Source of the DNA: Aspidiotus rigidus | Lineage: Eukaryota > Arthropoda > Insecta > Hemiptera > Diaspididae | Reading direction: 5' to 3' | NCBI GenBank assembly: GCA_035079385.1 | Contig: JAVHKY010000028.1 | Location: 8,804,001 to 8,868,000 of the forward strand | Length of the DNA stretch: 64,000 nucleotides | Shown: positions 1 through 10,809 of the stretch, piece by piece | Position numbering within the stretch: the stretch's first letter is position 1 | Layout: each line of letters begins with the position of its first letter | Position numbers and translations under genes: made by a program | The notes under the pieces: generated by a model | What the model saw: only the letters and a program-made list of their open reading frames with translations | What the model was told of the DNA's origin: nothing | Database searches by the model: none

Positions 1-129
1 CGCTCTCATAAGATTGGTATTGTGGTCGAATGTTGCAGAAAAGCGTGCTCTTTACAGCAGTTGTTTGGCTACTGTGCACAACTATCGGAGGTGCCGGACT
101 ATCTGAAGATTATAAGCATAGATGGTTGA
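1..129 (+). CDS. ILP: Insulin-like peptide, A-chain part of last exon (partial, 5' end outside window)
   Basis: The frame starting at base 1 is open for 42 codons and ends in TGA at 127-129. It contains GIVVECCRKACSLQQLFGYC, which fits the insulin A-chain signature CC-x3-C-x8-C with the usual GIV start. In the insulin family such a peptide is cut from a secreted prohormone and binds an insulin-type receptor tyrosine kinase. The residues before it (RSHK) are basic and may belong to the C-peptide/A-chain processing site, but the full site is not seen. After the last cysteine there is a 17-residue extension ending in IISIDG. This resembles the extension of the second ILP gene here (VP.PRYIKAL against VP.DYLKII), which suggests paralogues. 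The B-chain exon must lie upstream of the window. Confidence 0.88.
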   Translation, partial: RSHKIGIVVECCRKACSLQQLFGYCAQLSEVPDYLKIISIDG

Positions 130-179
130 TCCAGAAACGTTATACTTACTTTGTGTAAAATTGTCGATAATTTCTGGAA

Positions 180-185
180 AATAAA
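180..185 (+). promoter_or_regulatory. Polyadenylation signal of the first ILP gene
   Basis: AATAAA lies 51 bases after the stop codon of the A-chain exon, with a T-rich and AT-rich stretch following. It is the first canonical signal downstream. Its use is inferred from position only. Confidence 0.5.
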
Positions 186-2289
186 TAACTAGAAATAATA
201 TTTATAAAATGAATGAATATCAATGAATGTACGTAGAACATTTTTATTGAAAAACCAAAAAAAAAAAGTTTTTTGAGAGTTTAATCGAAACTGCCTTTAT
301 AACTGTAAATGAATGGGTTACAAAACTTGAAGATAGAAAGGAAAAACATTAGAAAAGTTGTACTTTTTACTGTCATTGTTTACAAAAGTCCGTCGATTTC
401 CGTGCTTAATGGGAACAATTTCATCAAGTATTTGTAAGATTGAATTCGTCCAATTGTATATCATTACAGGGACGCGTCATTGTCAGCTCTATCTTAAAAT
501 CATACCTACTTAATTTTTATGTATCGACCATTATCATATTTTATCGGCGATATTGCGAATTTCTGATGAATTATAATTTTTACATGGCAATTTCTCTTTC
601 ATATTCGGTTACTTTGACCAGGCTTTGTTCGTCAATGAGGTAAGTACATCATGGATTAAATAACTTCATAACATTTTCTACCACCGCTGACCGCTCCCAA
701 ATGCAATGAGTCATAATCAAGGCAAGAAACGTGATAATGTCTTTGTCTCAGAATCAACTCCCAAACTACATTGTCCTCCTACCTATACTTTAGACTTCCT
801 GACTGAGAGAGAATGAAAAATGAGGTGGGTGCATGAAGTGTTGGGTTATTTGTATGGGAATTTTATGAAGACAAAGTAAGCAACGTTATACATATAACTT
901 GAATAATTATTGGTTCATCAATACTGTACATCAAGATCGCATCACAAGAGAGAGGATGACTAGGAGATTGATTGAAGTATGGCACTGATAAACTCTATGG
1001 CAAAAAAATGATAATACATCAGCCAAACTGATGCACCACCCATATAAGTGTATCTTCGAACTTCTCACGACCATTTACAAATTACTAAAAAGTCTCCTCC
1101 ACTAAGCTACTAAACACAACAAAAGATCATAATTAAAAAATTCATCTGAAAATTCCAATCAATGACATAGATAAACCCTATGGCAAGAAAATCATCATAC
1201 ACTATGCAAACTGATGCACCATCCATATACAGTACATAAACGTGAGATAGAAGAATAATAGATTTATTTAAATCAAGGGAAGACTTGGTAGATACAAAAA
1301 GAAAATAGGTAGTGTATGTGTAAATATACAAACAGAAATGACTTGTACAATTTTGAAAAATCTATTTCCGTCACAGAAGCAGAGTCTAGAAGGGGAGCAG
1401 TATTTGTAAGGGTTTGGAATGAAATTAACCTAACGCGTTTCAAGTCTCATTTGGTTTTGATAAGACATTTGTGAACTCTTCACTTGTATGATAATAATAA
1501 AGCAAGCTTCTTGGTGGTGTAAGTAGCTAAGAAAAGTACCATTTAAGAAGGAAAAAGAGGATTTATTCTGAGAGGTTCATCAGAATAAGTTCCCAGAGAG
1601 AATTGGGTGAACGAAGTATAGAAAAAGAGCGGTTTGCAATGTACACAATACTCAACTGCTAGAATGCTAGAGAATAAGTATCACTAAGAAGTAACTAATA
1701 TACAAGGGCCAAGAACTCTTTGCAAAAAATATAATGAAATCCAATTCTCGAGTCCTTGTTAGGACACACTAAGGGATCCGATGCTCCTCTTTGATGAATG
1801 TCAAATCCACAACTTATCTTTCCTTGATAGCTCTACATGAAGAAGAGTAGAAGCTATGTGCTCTGTTTTGCATGTAATAACTATCAACCCCAGACTTCAA
1901 GCAGACTATGGTTATTTGAGATCTGAATTGCATACCTCTACCAACAAATTGAAATTTACCAGCACAAATAGGAATCTGGGGATGGAGTTCTCAACAAAGT
2001 TCTCGTTGAACAAAGCCCTATTCTTCCATATTTTAGTGTTCAACCTTGCGGTAATCAGGGCCAAGACTTCTTCCAGTCTATCAAGTCATTTGTACCTCAT
2101 TATTGGAAACTGTATTCCGCCAATGACATCTCTTGTGATGGTCATTCTTTTCCTGCAATTCTCAATATGTCAATTTCAACAAATAACAGACAAAGGTGGG
2201 TGATATTGCGTTGATGCATTGTTGAAACCAATTGTACTCCCACACAGTGTAAGGACTTGTTTTTCTGAATTTCCTAAAATGGACTGCTA
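186..2289. other. Intergenic stretch with no gene seen
   Basis: AT-rich DNA between the first ILP gene and the first duplication unit. Open frames are short and show no family resemblance. A roughly 75-bp segment near 968-1045 recurs in diverged form near 1163-1240 (both hold a run like 'aaactgatgcaccaccca'), a small local duplication. Confidence 0.5.
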
Positions 2290-3008
2290 GGTTTTGCCGA
2301 TTAACAATCAATTTGTAGTGTTTCTGGAATGACATGTTAACTAGAAATTTTAACACATCTGAATGACAGAATAGTTTTGACAACTGAACTATACCTACAC
2401 AAAAAGTCCAACTTTACCAAATAGAAGCAGAAATTTGTTTCATTTTTATTGCTTTATAGTTTATATAAACATTCCTCTACCTACAACATATATCTTGTTA
2501 CAGTCATGTACAACACTAAGATCATATCAAATATTACAAATAAAATGTACAGTTACTGATTAAAGACTGAATAATTATATTTTTAGAACTGAAAATAAAA
2601 CTTATTAAAAAAATTTCTCTTCCATTACTTGAATTTACTTAAGTAGTCTATATTCTAATTGGATTATTCTTCCAAATTTATTCATAAGTACATACTTAGT
2701 TGCTGTCTATATAAGAATCCATAGTCACATATACCCAAATATAAAATAAAATATTGAAAAACAATGATAAAAAGTTTGATTTACAATGACGAGTTTCTAT
2801 ACAAATTGTACACTTTCAAGTACCTACCATCTGTAAATATTTTTGAAAAAATTTCTCCGATCTGGCCTCTTAATCAAATATGCCTACCTATGTACACTGA
2901 ACATACGATTTATTTTCATATTGGACTTCTGGACAAGTGATTTCTTACTTATCTTGCACTACAATTGGTTTCTCTGACTTGTGAGTCAAATACCATTTGA
3001 ATTGATAT

Positions 3009-6000
3009 TCAATGTAGATGACATTTATGAGTCATCACATGTCTTTTAATGTTCCATTTCCGCATAAATCTTCTTCCACAAACACATTTGAATTGATATT
3101 TGAGGTCGGGATTAGATTCATGAGTCAACATATGTCTCTTTAGATGGTGTTTCCATATGTACGCCTTCATGCAAAGATCACATTGGAATTGATATTTGAG
3201 GTCTGGATTCGGTTCATGAGTCAACATATGTCTCTTTAGATGGTGTTTGCATATGTACGCCTTCATGCAAATGTCACATTTAAATCTATATCTAAGGTCT
3301 GGATTAGATTCATGAGTCAACATATGTCTCTTTAGATGGTGTTTGCATATGTACGCCTTCATGCAAAGATCACATTTGAATCGATATTTGAGGTCGGGAT
3401 TAGACTCATGAGTCAACATATGCTTCTTCAGATCATCCTTCCCTATACATTTATATATGCAAACATCACATTTGAACCTATATTTCAGGTCTGGATTAGA
3501 CTCATGAGTCAATATATGTTTCTTCAGATTCCCTTTCCATGAGAATTGTTTTCCGCAACTATCAAATTTGGATTGGTTTTTTAGATCTGGATTAGACTCA
3601 TGTGTCAATATATGCTTCTTCAGAGAATCCTTCTGTGTAAATTCATATCCACAAATATAACATTTAAATCTATATTTGAGGTCTGGATTAGGCTCATGGA
3701 TCAATATATGTCTCTTCAGAGTACTCTTATATGTAGATTTATATCCACAAATATAACATTTAAATCTATATTTGAGGTCTGGATTAGGCTCATGGATCAA
3801 TATATGTCTCTTCAGAGCACTCTTATATGTAGATTTATATCCGCAAATATCACATTTGAATTGATATTTAAGGTCTGGATTAGATTCATGAGTCAATGTA
3901 TGTCTCTTCAGAGCACTCTTATATGTAGATTTATATCCGCAAATATCACATTTGAATTGATATTTAAGGTCTGGATTAGATTCATGAGTCAACATATGTC
4001 TCTTTAGAGTACTCTTCTGTATAAATTTATGTTCGCAAATATCACATATGAATAGATATTTGACGCCTAGATTAGACTCATGAGTCAACATATTATGTTT
4101 GTTTAGATGGTATTTGGATGTAAATCCCATCATGCAAATATAACATTTGAATCTACATCTGAGGTCCGGATCAGACTCATGACTCAGAATGTGTTTCTTT
4201 AGATTATTTTTCCATATACAGTTATATCCACAAGTATCACATTTGAACCTATATTTGAGGTCAGGATTAGACTCATGAGTCAACATATGCTTCTTCAGAT
4301 CAGCCTTCCATATACATTTATATATGCAAATATCACATTTGAACCTATATTTTGGGTCTGGATTAGACTCATGAGTCAATATATTTTTCTTCAGATTCCC
4401 TTTCCATGAGAATTGTTTTCCGCAACTATCAAATTTGCATTGGTTTTTTAGATCTGGATTAGACTCATGTGTCAATGTATGCTTCTTCAGAGAATCCTTC
4501 CGTGTAAATTTATATCCACAAATATAACATTTAAATCTATATTTGAGGTCTGGATTAGGCTCATGGATCAATATATGTCTCTTCAGACTACTCTTATATG
4601 TAGATTTATATCCACAAGTATCACATTTGAACCTATATTTGAGGTCGGGATTAGACTCATGAGTCAACATATGCTTCTTCAGATCACCCTTCCCTATACA
4701 TTTATATATGCAAATATCACATTTGAACCTATATTTTGGGTCTGGATTAGACTCATGAGTTAATATATGTTTCTTCAGATTCCATTTCCATGAGAATTGT
4801 TTTCCACAACTATCAAATTTGCATTGGTTTTTTAGTGTATGCTTCTTCAGAGAATCCTTCCGTGTAAATTTATATCCACAAATATAACATTTAAATCTAT
4901 ATTTGAGGTCTGGATTAGGCTCATGGATCAATATATGTCTCTTCAGAGTACTCTTATATGTAGATTTATATCCACAAGTATCACATTTGAACCTATATTT
5001 GAGGTCTAGATTATACTCATGTCTCAACATGTGTTTCTTCAGATCACATCTCCATATAGATTTATATCCACAAATATCACATTTGAATCTATATTTGAGG
5101 TCTCGATTAGAGTCATGGGTCACCATATGTCTCTTAAGATTGTCTTTGCTTGTAAATTGTTTTCCACAACTATCACATTTGGGTTGGTTTTTGAGATCTG
5201 GATTAGACTCATGAGTCGACATATGTCTTTTTAGATTAGATTTATGCACAGATTTATAACCACAAATGTCACATTTGAATCTATATTTGAGGTCTTGTTC
5301 AGAGTCATGTGTCACCATATGTCTCTTAAGATTGCCTTTGCATGTAAATTGTTTTCCACAACTATCACATTTGGGTTGGTTTTTGAGATCTGGATTAGAC
5401 TCATGAGTCAACATATGTCTTCTTAGATTAGATTTATGCACAGATTTATAACCACAAATGTCACATTTGAATCTATATTTGAGTTCTCGTTTAGAGTCAT
5501 GTGTCACCATATGTCTCTTAAGATTGTCTTTGCATGTAAATTGTTTTCCACAACTATCACATTTGGATTGGTTTTTGAGATCTGGATTAGACTCATGTGT
5601 CAATGTATGCTCCTTTAGAGTATCCTTCCATGTAAATTTAAGTCCACAAATATCACATTTAAATCTATATTTGAGGTTTGGATTTAGCTCATGGATCAAC
5701 ATATGTCTCTTCAGTTTACTCTTACATGTAGATTTATTTCCGCAAATATCACATTTGAATTGATATTTAATGTCTGGATTAGACTCATGAGTCAACATAT
5801 GTTTCCTTAGATAATCTTTGCTTATATACGCCTTCATGCAAAGATCACATTTAAATCTGTATCTGAGATCTGGGTTAGACTCATGTGTCAATGTATGCTC
5901 CTTCAGAGAATCCTTCCGTGTAAATTTATGTCCACAAATATCACATGTAAATCTACATTTGAGATCTGGATTAGGCTCATGGATCAATATATGTCTCTTC

Positions 6001-6560
6001 AGAAGACTCTTATATTTACATTTATATCCGCAAATAGCACATTCGAATCTATATCTAAGGTCTGGATTAGACTCATGTGTCAATGTATGCTCCTTCAGAG
6101 AATCCTTCCGTGTAAATTTATGTCCACAAATATCACATTTAAATCTATATTTTAGATCTGGATTAGGCTCATGGATCAATATATGTCTCTTCAGAAGACT
6201 CTTATATTTACATTTATATCCGCAAATAGCACATTCGAATCTATATCTAAGGTCTGGATTAGACTCATGAGTCAACATATGTTCCTTTAGATAGTATTTG
6301 GATTTCAACACCATCATGCAAATATCACATTTAAATCTATATTTGACATCGAGATTAGACCTATGTGTCCACATATGTGTCTTCAGATTCTCTTTGCATG
6401 TACATTTACAACTGCAAATATGACATTTGGAAATATATTTTAGGTCTCGATTAGACTCATAGTCAACATATTTCTTCATACATTGTGTGCTCGTACATTT
6501 TTCCCCAGAAAGACCACATATGAATTGATATTTGAGATCTAGATTACACTCATGACTCAA
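3009..6560 (-). CDS. Long C2H2 zinc-finger array protein (about 36 fingers)
   Basis: An 1183-codon open frame made almost wholly of C2H2 fingers, C-x2-C-x12-H-x3-H, each joined by an 11-residue linker of the type ESNPDLKYRFK. The unit is 32 residues, or 96 bp. The linker is longer than the TGEKP linker of Kruppel-type proteins. No BTB, KRAB, ZAD or other effector domain is visible, so nucleic-acid binding is inferred from the fingers alone. Most fingers keep all four ligands; about four lost one or two (units near residues 590, 715 and 1020 have Phe for the first Cys, and the last finger is C-x-C). The frame begins at a TTG after an in-frame stop; the first ATG is codon 28 (6477-6479), so either translation starts there or an upstream exon supplies the start. 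It is a paralogue of the array at 18408-21339. It may be a real gene or a recently silenced one. Confidence 0.72.
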   Translation of the reverse strand: MSHECNLDLKYQFICGLSGEKCTSTQCMKKYVDYESNRDLKYISKCHICSCKCTCKENLKTHMWTHRSNLDVKYRFKCDICMMVLKSKYYLKEHMLTHESNPDLRYRFECAICGYKCKYKSLLKRHILIHEPNPDLKYRFKCDICGHKFTRKDSLKEHTLTHESNPDLRYRFECAICGYKCKYKSLLKRHILIHEPNPDLKCRFTCDICGHKFTRKDSLKEHTLTHESNPDLRYRFKCDLCMKAYISKDYLRKHMLTHESNPDIKYQFKCDICGNKSTCKSKLKRHMLIHELNPNLKYRFKCDICGLKFTWKDTLKEHTLTHESNPDLKNQSKCDSCGKQFTCKDNLKRHMVTHDSKRELKYRFKCDICGYKSVHKSNLRRHMLTHESNPDLKNQPKCDSCGKQFTCKGNLKRHMVTHDSEQDLKYRFKCDICGYKSVHKSNLKRHMSTHESNPDLKNQPKCDSCGKQFTSKDNLKRHMVTHDSNRDLKYRFKCDICGYKSIWRCDLKKHMLRHEYNLDLKYRFKCDTCGYKSTYKSTLKRHILIHEPNPDLKYRFKCYICGYKFTRKDSLKKHTLKNQCKFDSCGKQFSWKWNLKKHILTHESNPDPKYRFKCDICIYKCIGKGDLKKHMLTHESNPDLKYRFKCDTCGYKSTYKSSLKRHILIHEPNPDLKYRFKCYICGYKFTRKDSLKKHTLTHESNPDLKNQCKFDSCGKQFSWKGNLKKNILTHESNPDPKYRFKCDICIYKCIWKADLKKHMLTHESNPDLKYRFKCDTCGYNCIWKNNLKKHILSHESDPDLRCRFKCYICMMGFTSKYHLNKHNMLTHESNLGVKYLFICDICEHKFIQKSTLKRHMLTHESNPDLKYQFKCDICGYKSTYKSALKRHTLTHESNPDLKYQFKCDICGYKSTYKSALKRHILIHEPNPDLKYRFKCYICGYKSTYKSTLKRHILIHEPNPDLKYRFKCYICGYEFTQKDSLKKHILTHESNPDLKNQSKFDSCGKQFSWKGNLKKHILTHESNPDLKYRFKCDVCIYKCIGKDDLKKHMLTHESNPDLKYRFKCDLCMKAYICKHHLKRHMLTHESNPDLRYRFKCDICMKAYICKHHLKRHMLTHEPNPDLKYQFQCDLCMKAYIWKHHLKRHMLTHESNPDLKYQFKCVCGRRFMRKWNIKRHVMTHKCHLH

Positions 6561-6561
6561 T

Positions 6562-6875
6562 ATCTTTCTTCAGATTTCCTTTGCATGTGAATTGTTTTCC
6601 ACAACTATCACATTTGGATTGGTTTTTGAGGTCTGGATTAGACTCGTAGTACAAAATACGTCTCTTTAGACGCCCTTTGCGTTTTATTACTATTTTGCAA
6701 TTTTCACACTGAAATTGACATTTGAGATTTGGATCAGATTAATGAGTCTTGATGATATGTGTCTCCAAGAATGACTTTGAAATGTAACTCCTTCCACATG
6801 TATTACGTATGAATGGACATCTCATATGTGGATTAAGTTCATTTGTTGACGGACTTGAATCAATAAAATGAACCG
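6562..6875 (-). pseudogene. Decayed zinc fingers upstream of array A
   Basis: Reading the minus strand upstream of the array gives two to three more finger-like units (for example KCDSCGKQFTCKGNLKK and a CGRSYISKSFLETHI unit). They are broken by a stop codon after a His and by a two-base loss at the junction with the main frame. The same two-base lesion is present at the matching place in array B, so it predates the duplication. Confidence 0.6.
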
Positions 6876-6899
6876 GAGAATTTAGTTGCAATGTGTCTA

Positions 6900-7650
6900 T
6901 AGGTAATCTATCTCAGGTTAGGATGGTTTCCAACGCCTATCTCTGTAGTAAATACTTGATGGTATAATGTGGATGTATTGAAATGAAATAGCGTTAACTC
7001 TCAATTATATTCACTTTATTTCTCACCAAAACGAAATAGCCTGAAATCAGTACAAGAATGAGAAAAAATTAAGGAATCCGCTACTCTTTAGCACAGCCCT
7101 TCCATATGGTACAGTGGCAGACTGCAACAAAGAAGCGATTGATGATAGAAGTATGAAAATGTACACAGACGAATAGTACAGAAAGAAGATTTGAGTGATG
7201 AGGAGCTTTTCAAAATTCGCCATAGGAAGGGACGTTTTGAGATTCCGTCCCCCTCCGTGAAAGTAGGGTGAGCAATTTCAATGTTATTACAGTCGAATTT
7301 ACATATTTTGTCTCTCCTGAATACAAATATTGCATAGCTTTCAAGATCCGACTTTAAGAAAAGCCCCAAGTTTTGATTTGAAAATTTTCATATTTTCCAA
7401 TTACCTATTGCGAAAAATGTTATGTAAAAAAATAGCCGTGTTTCTTCTCTAGACCAAATACACTTTTAAGAATTGAATGTTCAGTACGATATTCGAGTAA
7501 TGGAAGTCTATATAATACATAAGATTTTAAGGTATATTTGAGCTCTATCTGTAGACGTGGAAGGAAACTACCACAAGTTGCCAAGATTTGAGGATATCCC
7601 ATGTTGTATTTTTCCATCTTCGTACAAAATGTGTGGAATTTTAAAGCATT
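6900..7650. other. Conserved flank of the zinc-finger unit, no gene seen
   Basis: Non-coding DNA that is clearly similar to 21700-22440. It includes a shared stretch near 6998-7060 and another near 7430-7470. If the finger genes are expressed, their 5' exon or promoter should lie here, but no convincing exon was found. Confidence 0.45.
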
Positions 7651-7655
7651 AAAAA

Positions 7656-8290
7656 TTGCAGAAACGGTGGCTAGAAACTCCAAACAATAAATCGTTTGAC
7701 CAATTTGGAAGGGGCGGATATTTTCTTGAACCATCTACTGGGAAACAAAAAGAGATGATATACAACATTGAAAAGGCACAAAAAATCCCAAACGGAAAGG
7801 AAAGTGTGCTCATAGTATATGCCATGAGTGGTTGCGACACTATGTCAACCTTGTAGCGGAGAAGCAAGGGAAAATTCTTTGTAAAGAAGAACTAGACTCT
7901 GTCCGATCTTGTTTTACAAATTCGAAGGCTGCAACTACTGAAATTTTCGCGGAAGGTTGCAAATATCTTTTGCGGATTTATGGCAGTACAAAAGATAGGC
8001 CATGGGCAATCGCGAAAAAAGTCCACTGGAAAGTAGACTTGGCCTCTCTACCTCCCACTGAAGACGCTGCGTTGCACGGTTTCATCTATACAGAGTGTAC
8101 CACAAAGTACAATTGTGGCGTGGTCACGAAAAAGATCCATTAGAATGGGGATGTAAACAAATCGATGGAATATTGGAGCCTTCTACAAAGAAGAAAGCCT
8201 CAACGCCAGACCACCTCCTACAACTTATTTATCGTGGGTGCCCCCAAGGACGTAGAAATGCATGAAGCTGCCGAAAAGCAGGTGAACAAT
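7656..8290 (+). pseudogene. Broken coding fragment with an SGCDT motif
   Basis: Two overlapping frames (7656-7856 and 7832-8143) join into one diverged protein fragment if a frameshift near 7853 is allowed. Readable landmarks in order are VYAMSGCDTMSTL, a GKIL stretch, LPPTEDAALHGFIYTE, then in continuing sequence LEWGCKQIDGILEPSTKKK and a Cys-rich SCRK tail. This order (GCDT, LPPT, xLxWGWKx..LxP, Cys-rich end) matches my memory of a widespread uncharacterised animal protein family whose copies often look transposon-linked. A stop and at least one frameshift show that it is dead. Function is unknown. Confidence 0.4.
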
Positions 8291-8469
8291 AAATATAATT
8301 ACCATAGATAAAAGAGGATAATTTGGCGCTTTCATCGAAGAAGAAACGTGTCATTCCGACGTCCATGATGAAGGGGTATTGTTCGAAACGTTGGTCAGTT
8401 TTTCATCGACGGAAGAGCCAAATTCACCTCTCTTATTCTTTTTTTATAATATTGTTTAACAGTCTAACG

Positions 8470-9240
8470 CACTTTTTTCATAGACTAACTACTCTATTCT
8501 GATCGCTGAATAGCTCATTTGATAGGAAATTTGACGAAGAATCACTTTTAGTTGAAATATTTTTTGATAAGATTTCAATTGTGATAGATATATTGATGCA
8601 AAAAACTGATTTTGAGCTTCTTTTGAACGGCATGTGCAGGCTTTGCAGGGACACTAGTTGGTCTAGGCTGAAAGTTAAATACATTATTTGGCAAAACATT
8701 TAACGAGGAACAACTTTTGTCTCAACCATTTTTAAATAAAATACCAATGTCGCGAGATATAAGCAGAAAACTAATTCTTTTTTCTTTTTTTTTCTTTTTT
8801 TTTGGGGGGGGGGGATTTGGACCCCTTTAAAAGGAGAACTCCTGAAGGCTGAATAGCTCATTTTAGAGTAAATTTAACGAGGAACAACTTTTGTTGGAAA
8901 TATTTTTAAATAAAATTTAATTTCCATTTTGTGAGATATATGGAACAACTAATTTTGGGATTCTACTCAACGGCCTTTGCAAAGACGCTAATTGGTATAG
9001 GCTGAAAGTTGAAGACGTTATTTGGTAGAAAATTCAACGAGGAACAACTTTTGTGTATTTTTTTATTAAAATTTCAATTTCGGTCGATATAGGCGAAAAA
9101 CTAACTTTAAAGAAGTTCTCAGGACAAAGCACTGTATTTTTAGTAGGCCTATGTTGTTCAAAACCATATCCTGAACCATTTTCAGCGGAGAAACGTATGC
9201 TCCAGCCAAAATGTACCTTTTTCTCTCATTTGCCTTTACT
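8470..9240. repeat. Satellite-like tandem repeat, about 170-bp units
   Basis: Four diverged units, each recognised by 'gaggaacaacttttgt' (near 8704, 8878 and 9038, plus a weaker one near 8530), then an AT-rich block and 'gctaattggtataggctga'. The same units form both arms of the foldback at 25670-26960. A homopolymer G run lies near 8803-8813. Confidence 0.6.
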
Positions 9241-9999
9241 ATCATAATACTGAAACTACAATCATGAACAATGTACTTGCCTAGAGAAGAAAATCCGCAA
9301 TCTTTACATATTTTTCACAAAAATTAGAAAATGGGGAAATTTTCACTTTAAAATTTGGGGCACTTCTCGCAGTTGGATCTTGAAAGTAATGACGTATTTG
9401 TGATCAGCAGGGTTGAAATATGTAAACTCGACCCCAACCACACCAAAATCGTTCATTCCAATTCTAAAGAAGGGGACGAATCCTAAAAAATTAGGCCTCC
9501 GCCCCTACCATGGCGAATTTTGAGAAGCTCCCGATCTCTGAAGTTTCCTCTTACTATCATATTTCCATACTTCTACAATTAATATAGCCACTTTTTCTTC
9601 AAGATCAACTATTTGCCACTATATTGACCATGTAGGTAGGTACCGTATTCCTCACTTTTTTAAAATGAAAAATGAAAGGATTTGGACCGAGCATTTTATA
9701 AATTCGCTAGCGTCACCCGTGTAAAATTCTTGGACAGTACTGATAAGCGAACAGTGATGACGACTCAAAACTAAAGGTAATTTTTTAGTAGTGAATTTAG
9801 GTGTGTACTTGTGAGGAACGAAACTGAAATTCTCTTTCAGATGAAAGTATTTTTGAGACACTTGAAAAAAAATCGAAAATTTTGCGCGATGCTACCGCAG
9901 TCCGGTCCTAGTAGGTGACGATTTGATACGTAGGCACATCAGTGGTATCATGTACTTGAATGATAGATTATCCTCGTACGTTCAAGCCGTGATAATACG
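9241..9999. other. Duplicated non-coding flank of PLE-C locus 1
   Basis: Similar to 26960-27715 along most of its length. No open frame of interest and no gene seen. Confidence 0.5.
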
Positions 10000-10299
10000 T
10001 AAGAGAGAGGAAAATACACACGACACGTAACTCAATTTTTATATCGGACAAAGAGAGATCACAATAGGTCAGATTAAGAAAATTCATAAAAAAGATAAAA
10101 TTAAATAAATAAAATTAATTTTAGTTCGAAAAAATACGCAACATATTTTGAAATCACTTGGCGTTTCATGCTCAGGCGGCGTACTGAAGTAAAGCTAACG
10201 CGATGACGAGGCAATAATGAAAGTCAGAGTAGCAAGCATGTTGGTTCACGTGGGTTGAAATTCAAGATAATTGAAAGATTGTTTGAGATTGTTTAAACG

Positions 10300-10600
10300 T
10301 TTCTGGCATTTTCGATGAAATTATTGATTATCTCTATCTCTTCAAGACGGTCTAGTAGTGGACCATTCTGGCAGGAGTGAAGTAGCTTCACTTTGACGTT
10401 GCCGTCGAAATCGTGACTGTTTCTGACGCAGTGATTAGCTATGGCGGAGCAGGTGGCGGGTTTTGAGGTTCCTTCGCGGTAAGCTAATCTATGTTCGTAG
10501 ATTTGATGTCGAAGAGAACGACCGGATTGTCCGACATAGGAGCAATCACAGGCCTTGCATGTTAGCTTGTAGACACCGGAGCTGTCAGGTGTGGAAATGG
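10300..10600 (-). pseudogene. PLE-C GIY-YIG endonuclease fragment (inverted arm)
   Basis: On the minus strand the sequence reads SGVYKLTCKAC, SYVGQSGRSLRHQIYEHRL and then LEEIEIINNFIE. These are the GVY, YVG and R..IYEH marks of the GIY-YIG nuclease domain at the C-terminus of canonical Penelope proteins. Here it stands alone, with no RT domain in the same orientation. Confidence 0.6.
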
Positions 10601-10809
10601 GATCCTTGAGAGCAGATATTTTGGAGATTTTAAACAGACTGCAGAAACCCGTGCAATATCCTATGCTGTAAGCTCGTAAAATTGCTGAGCTCCTGATTCA
10701 CTACCTGGAGCGGATTCTCAGCCTCTCATGCAGTTAAAAATTCTATCAATACAGCCAAACAGCTCCCCCCTCCACCTCGCTCCAACCGCGTGACTCGTAT
10801 AACTGGATG

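Noticed and set aside
1856..2203. 115-codon plus-strand frame with hydrophobic stretches
   Set aside because: No start context, domain or conserved partner in the second duplication unit.
3336..6270. Many plus-strand frames over the zinc-finger array
   Set aside because: They are shadows of the 96-bp repeat; the cysteine and histidine pattern exists only on the minus strand. The same holds for 18516-21209.
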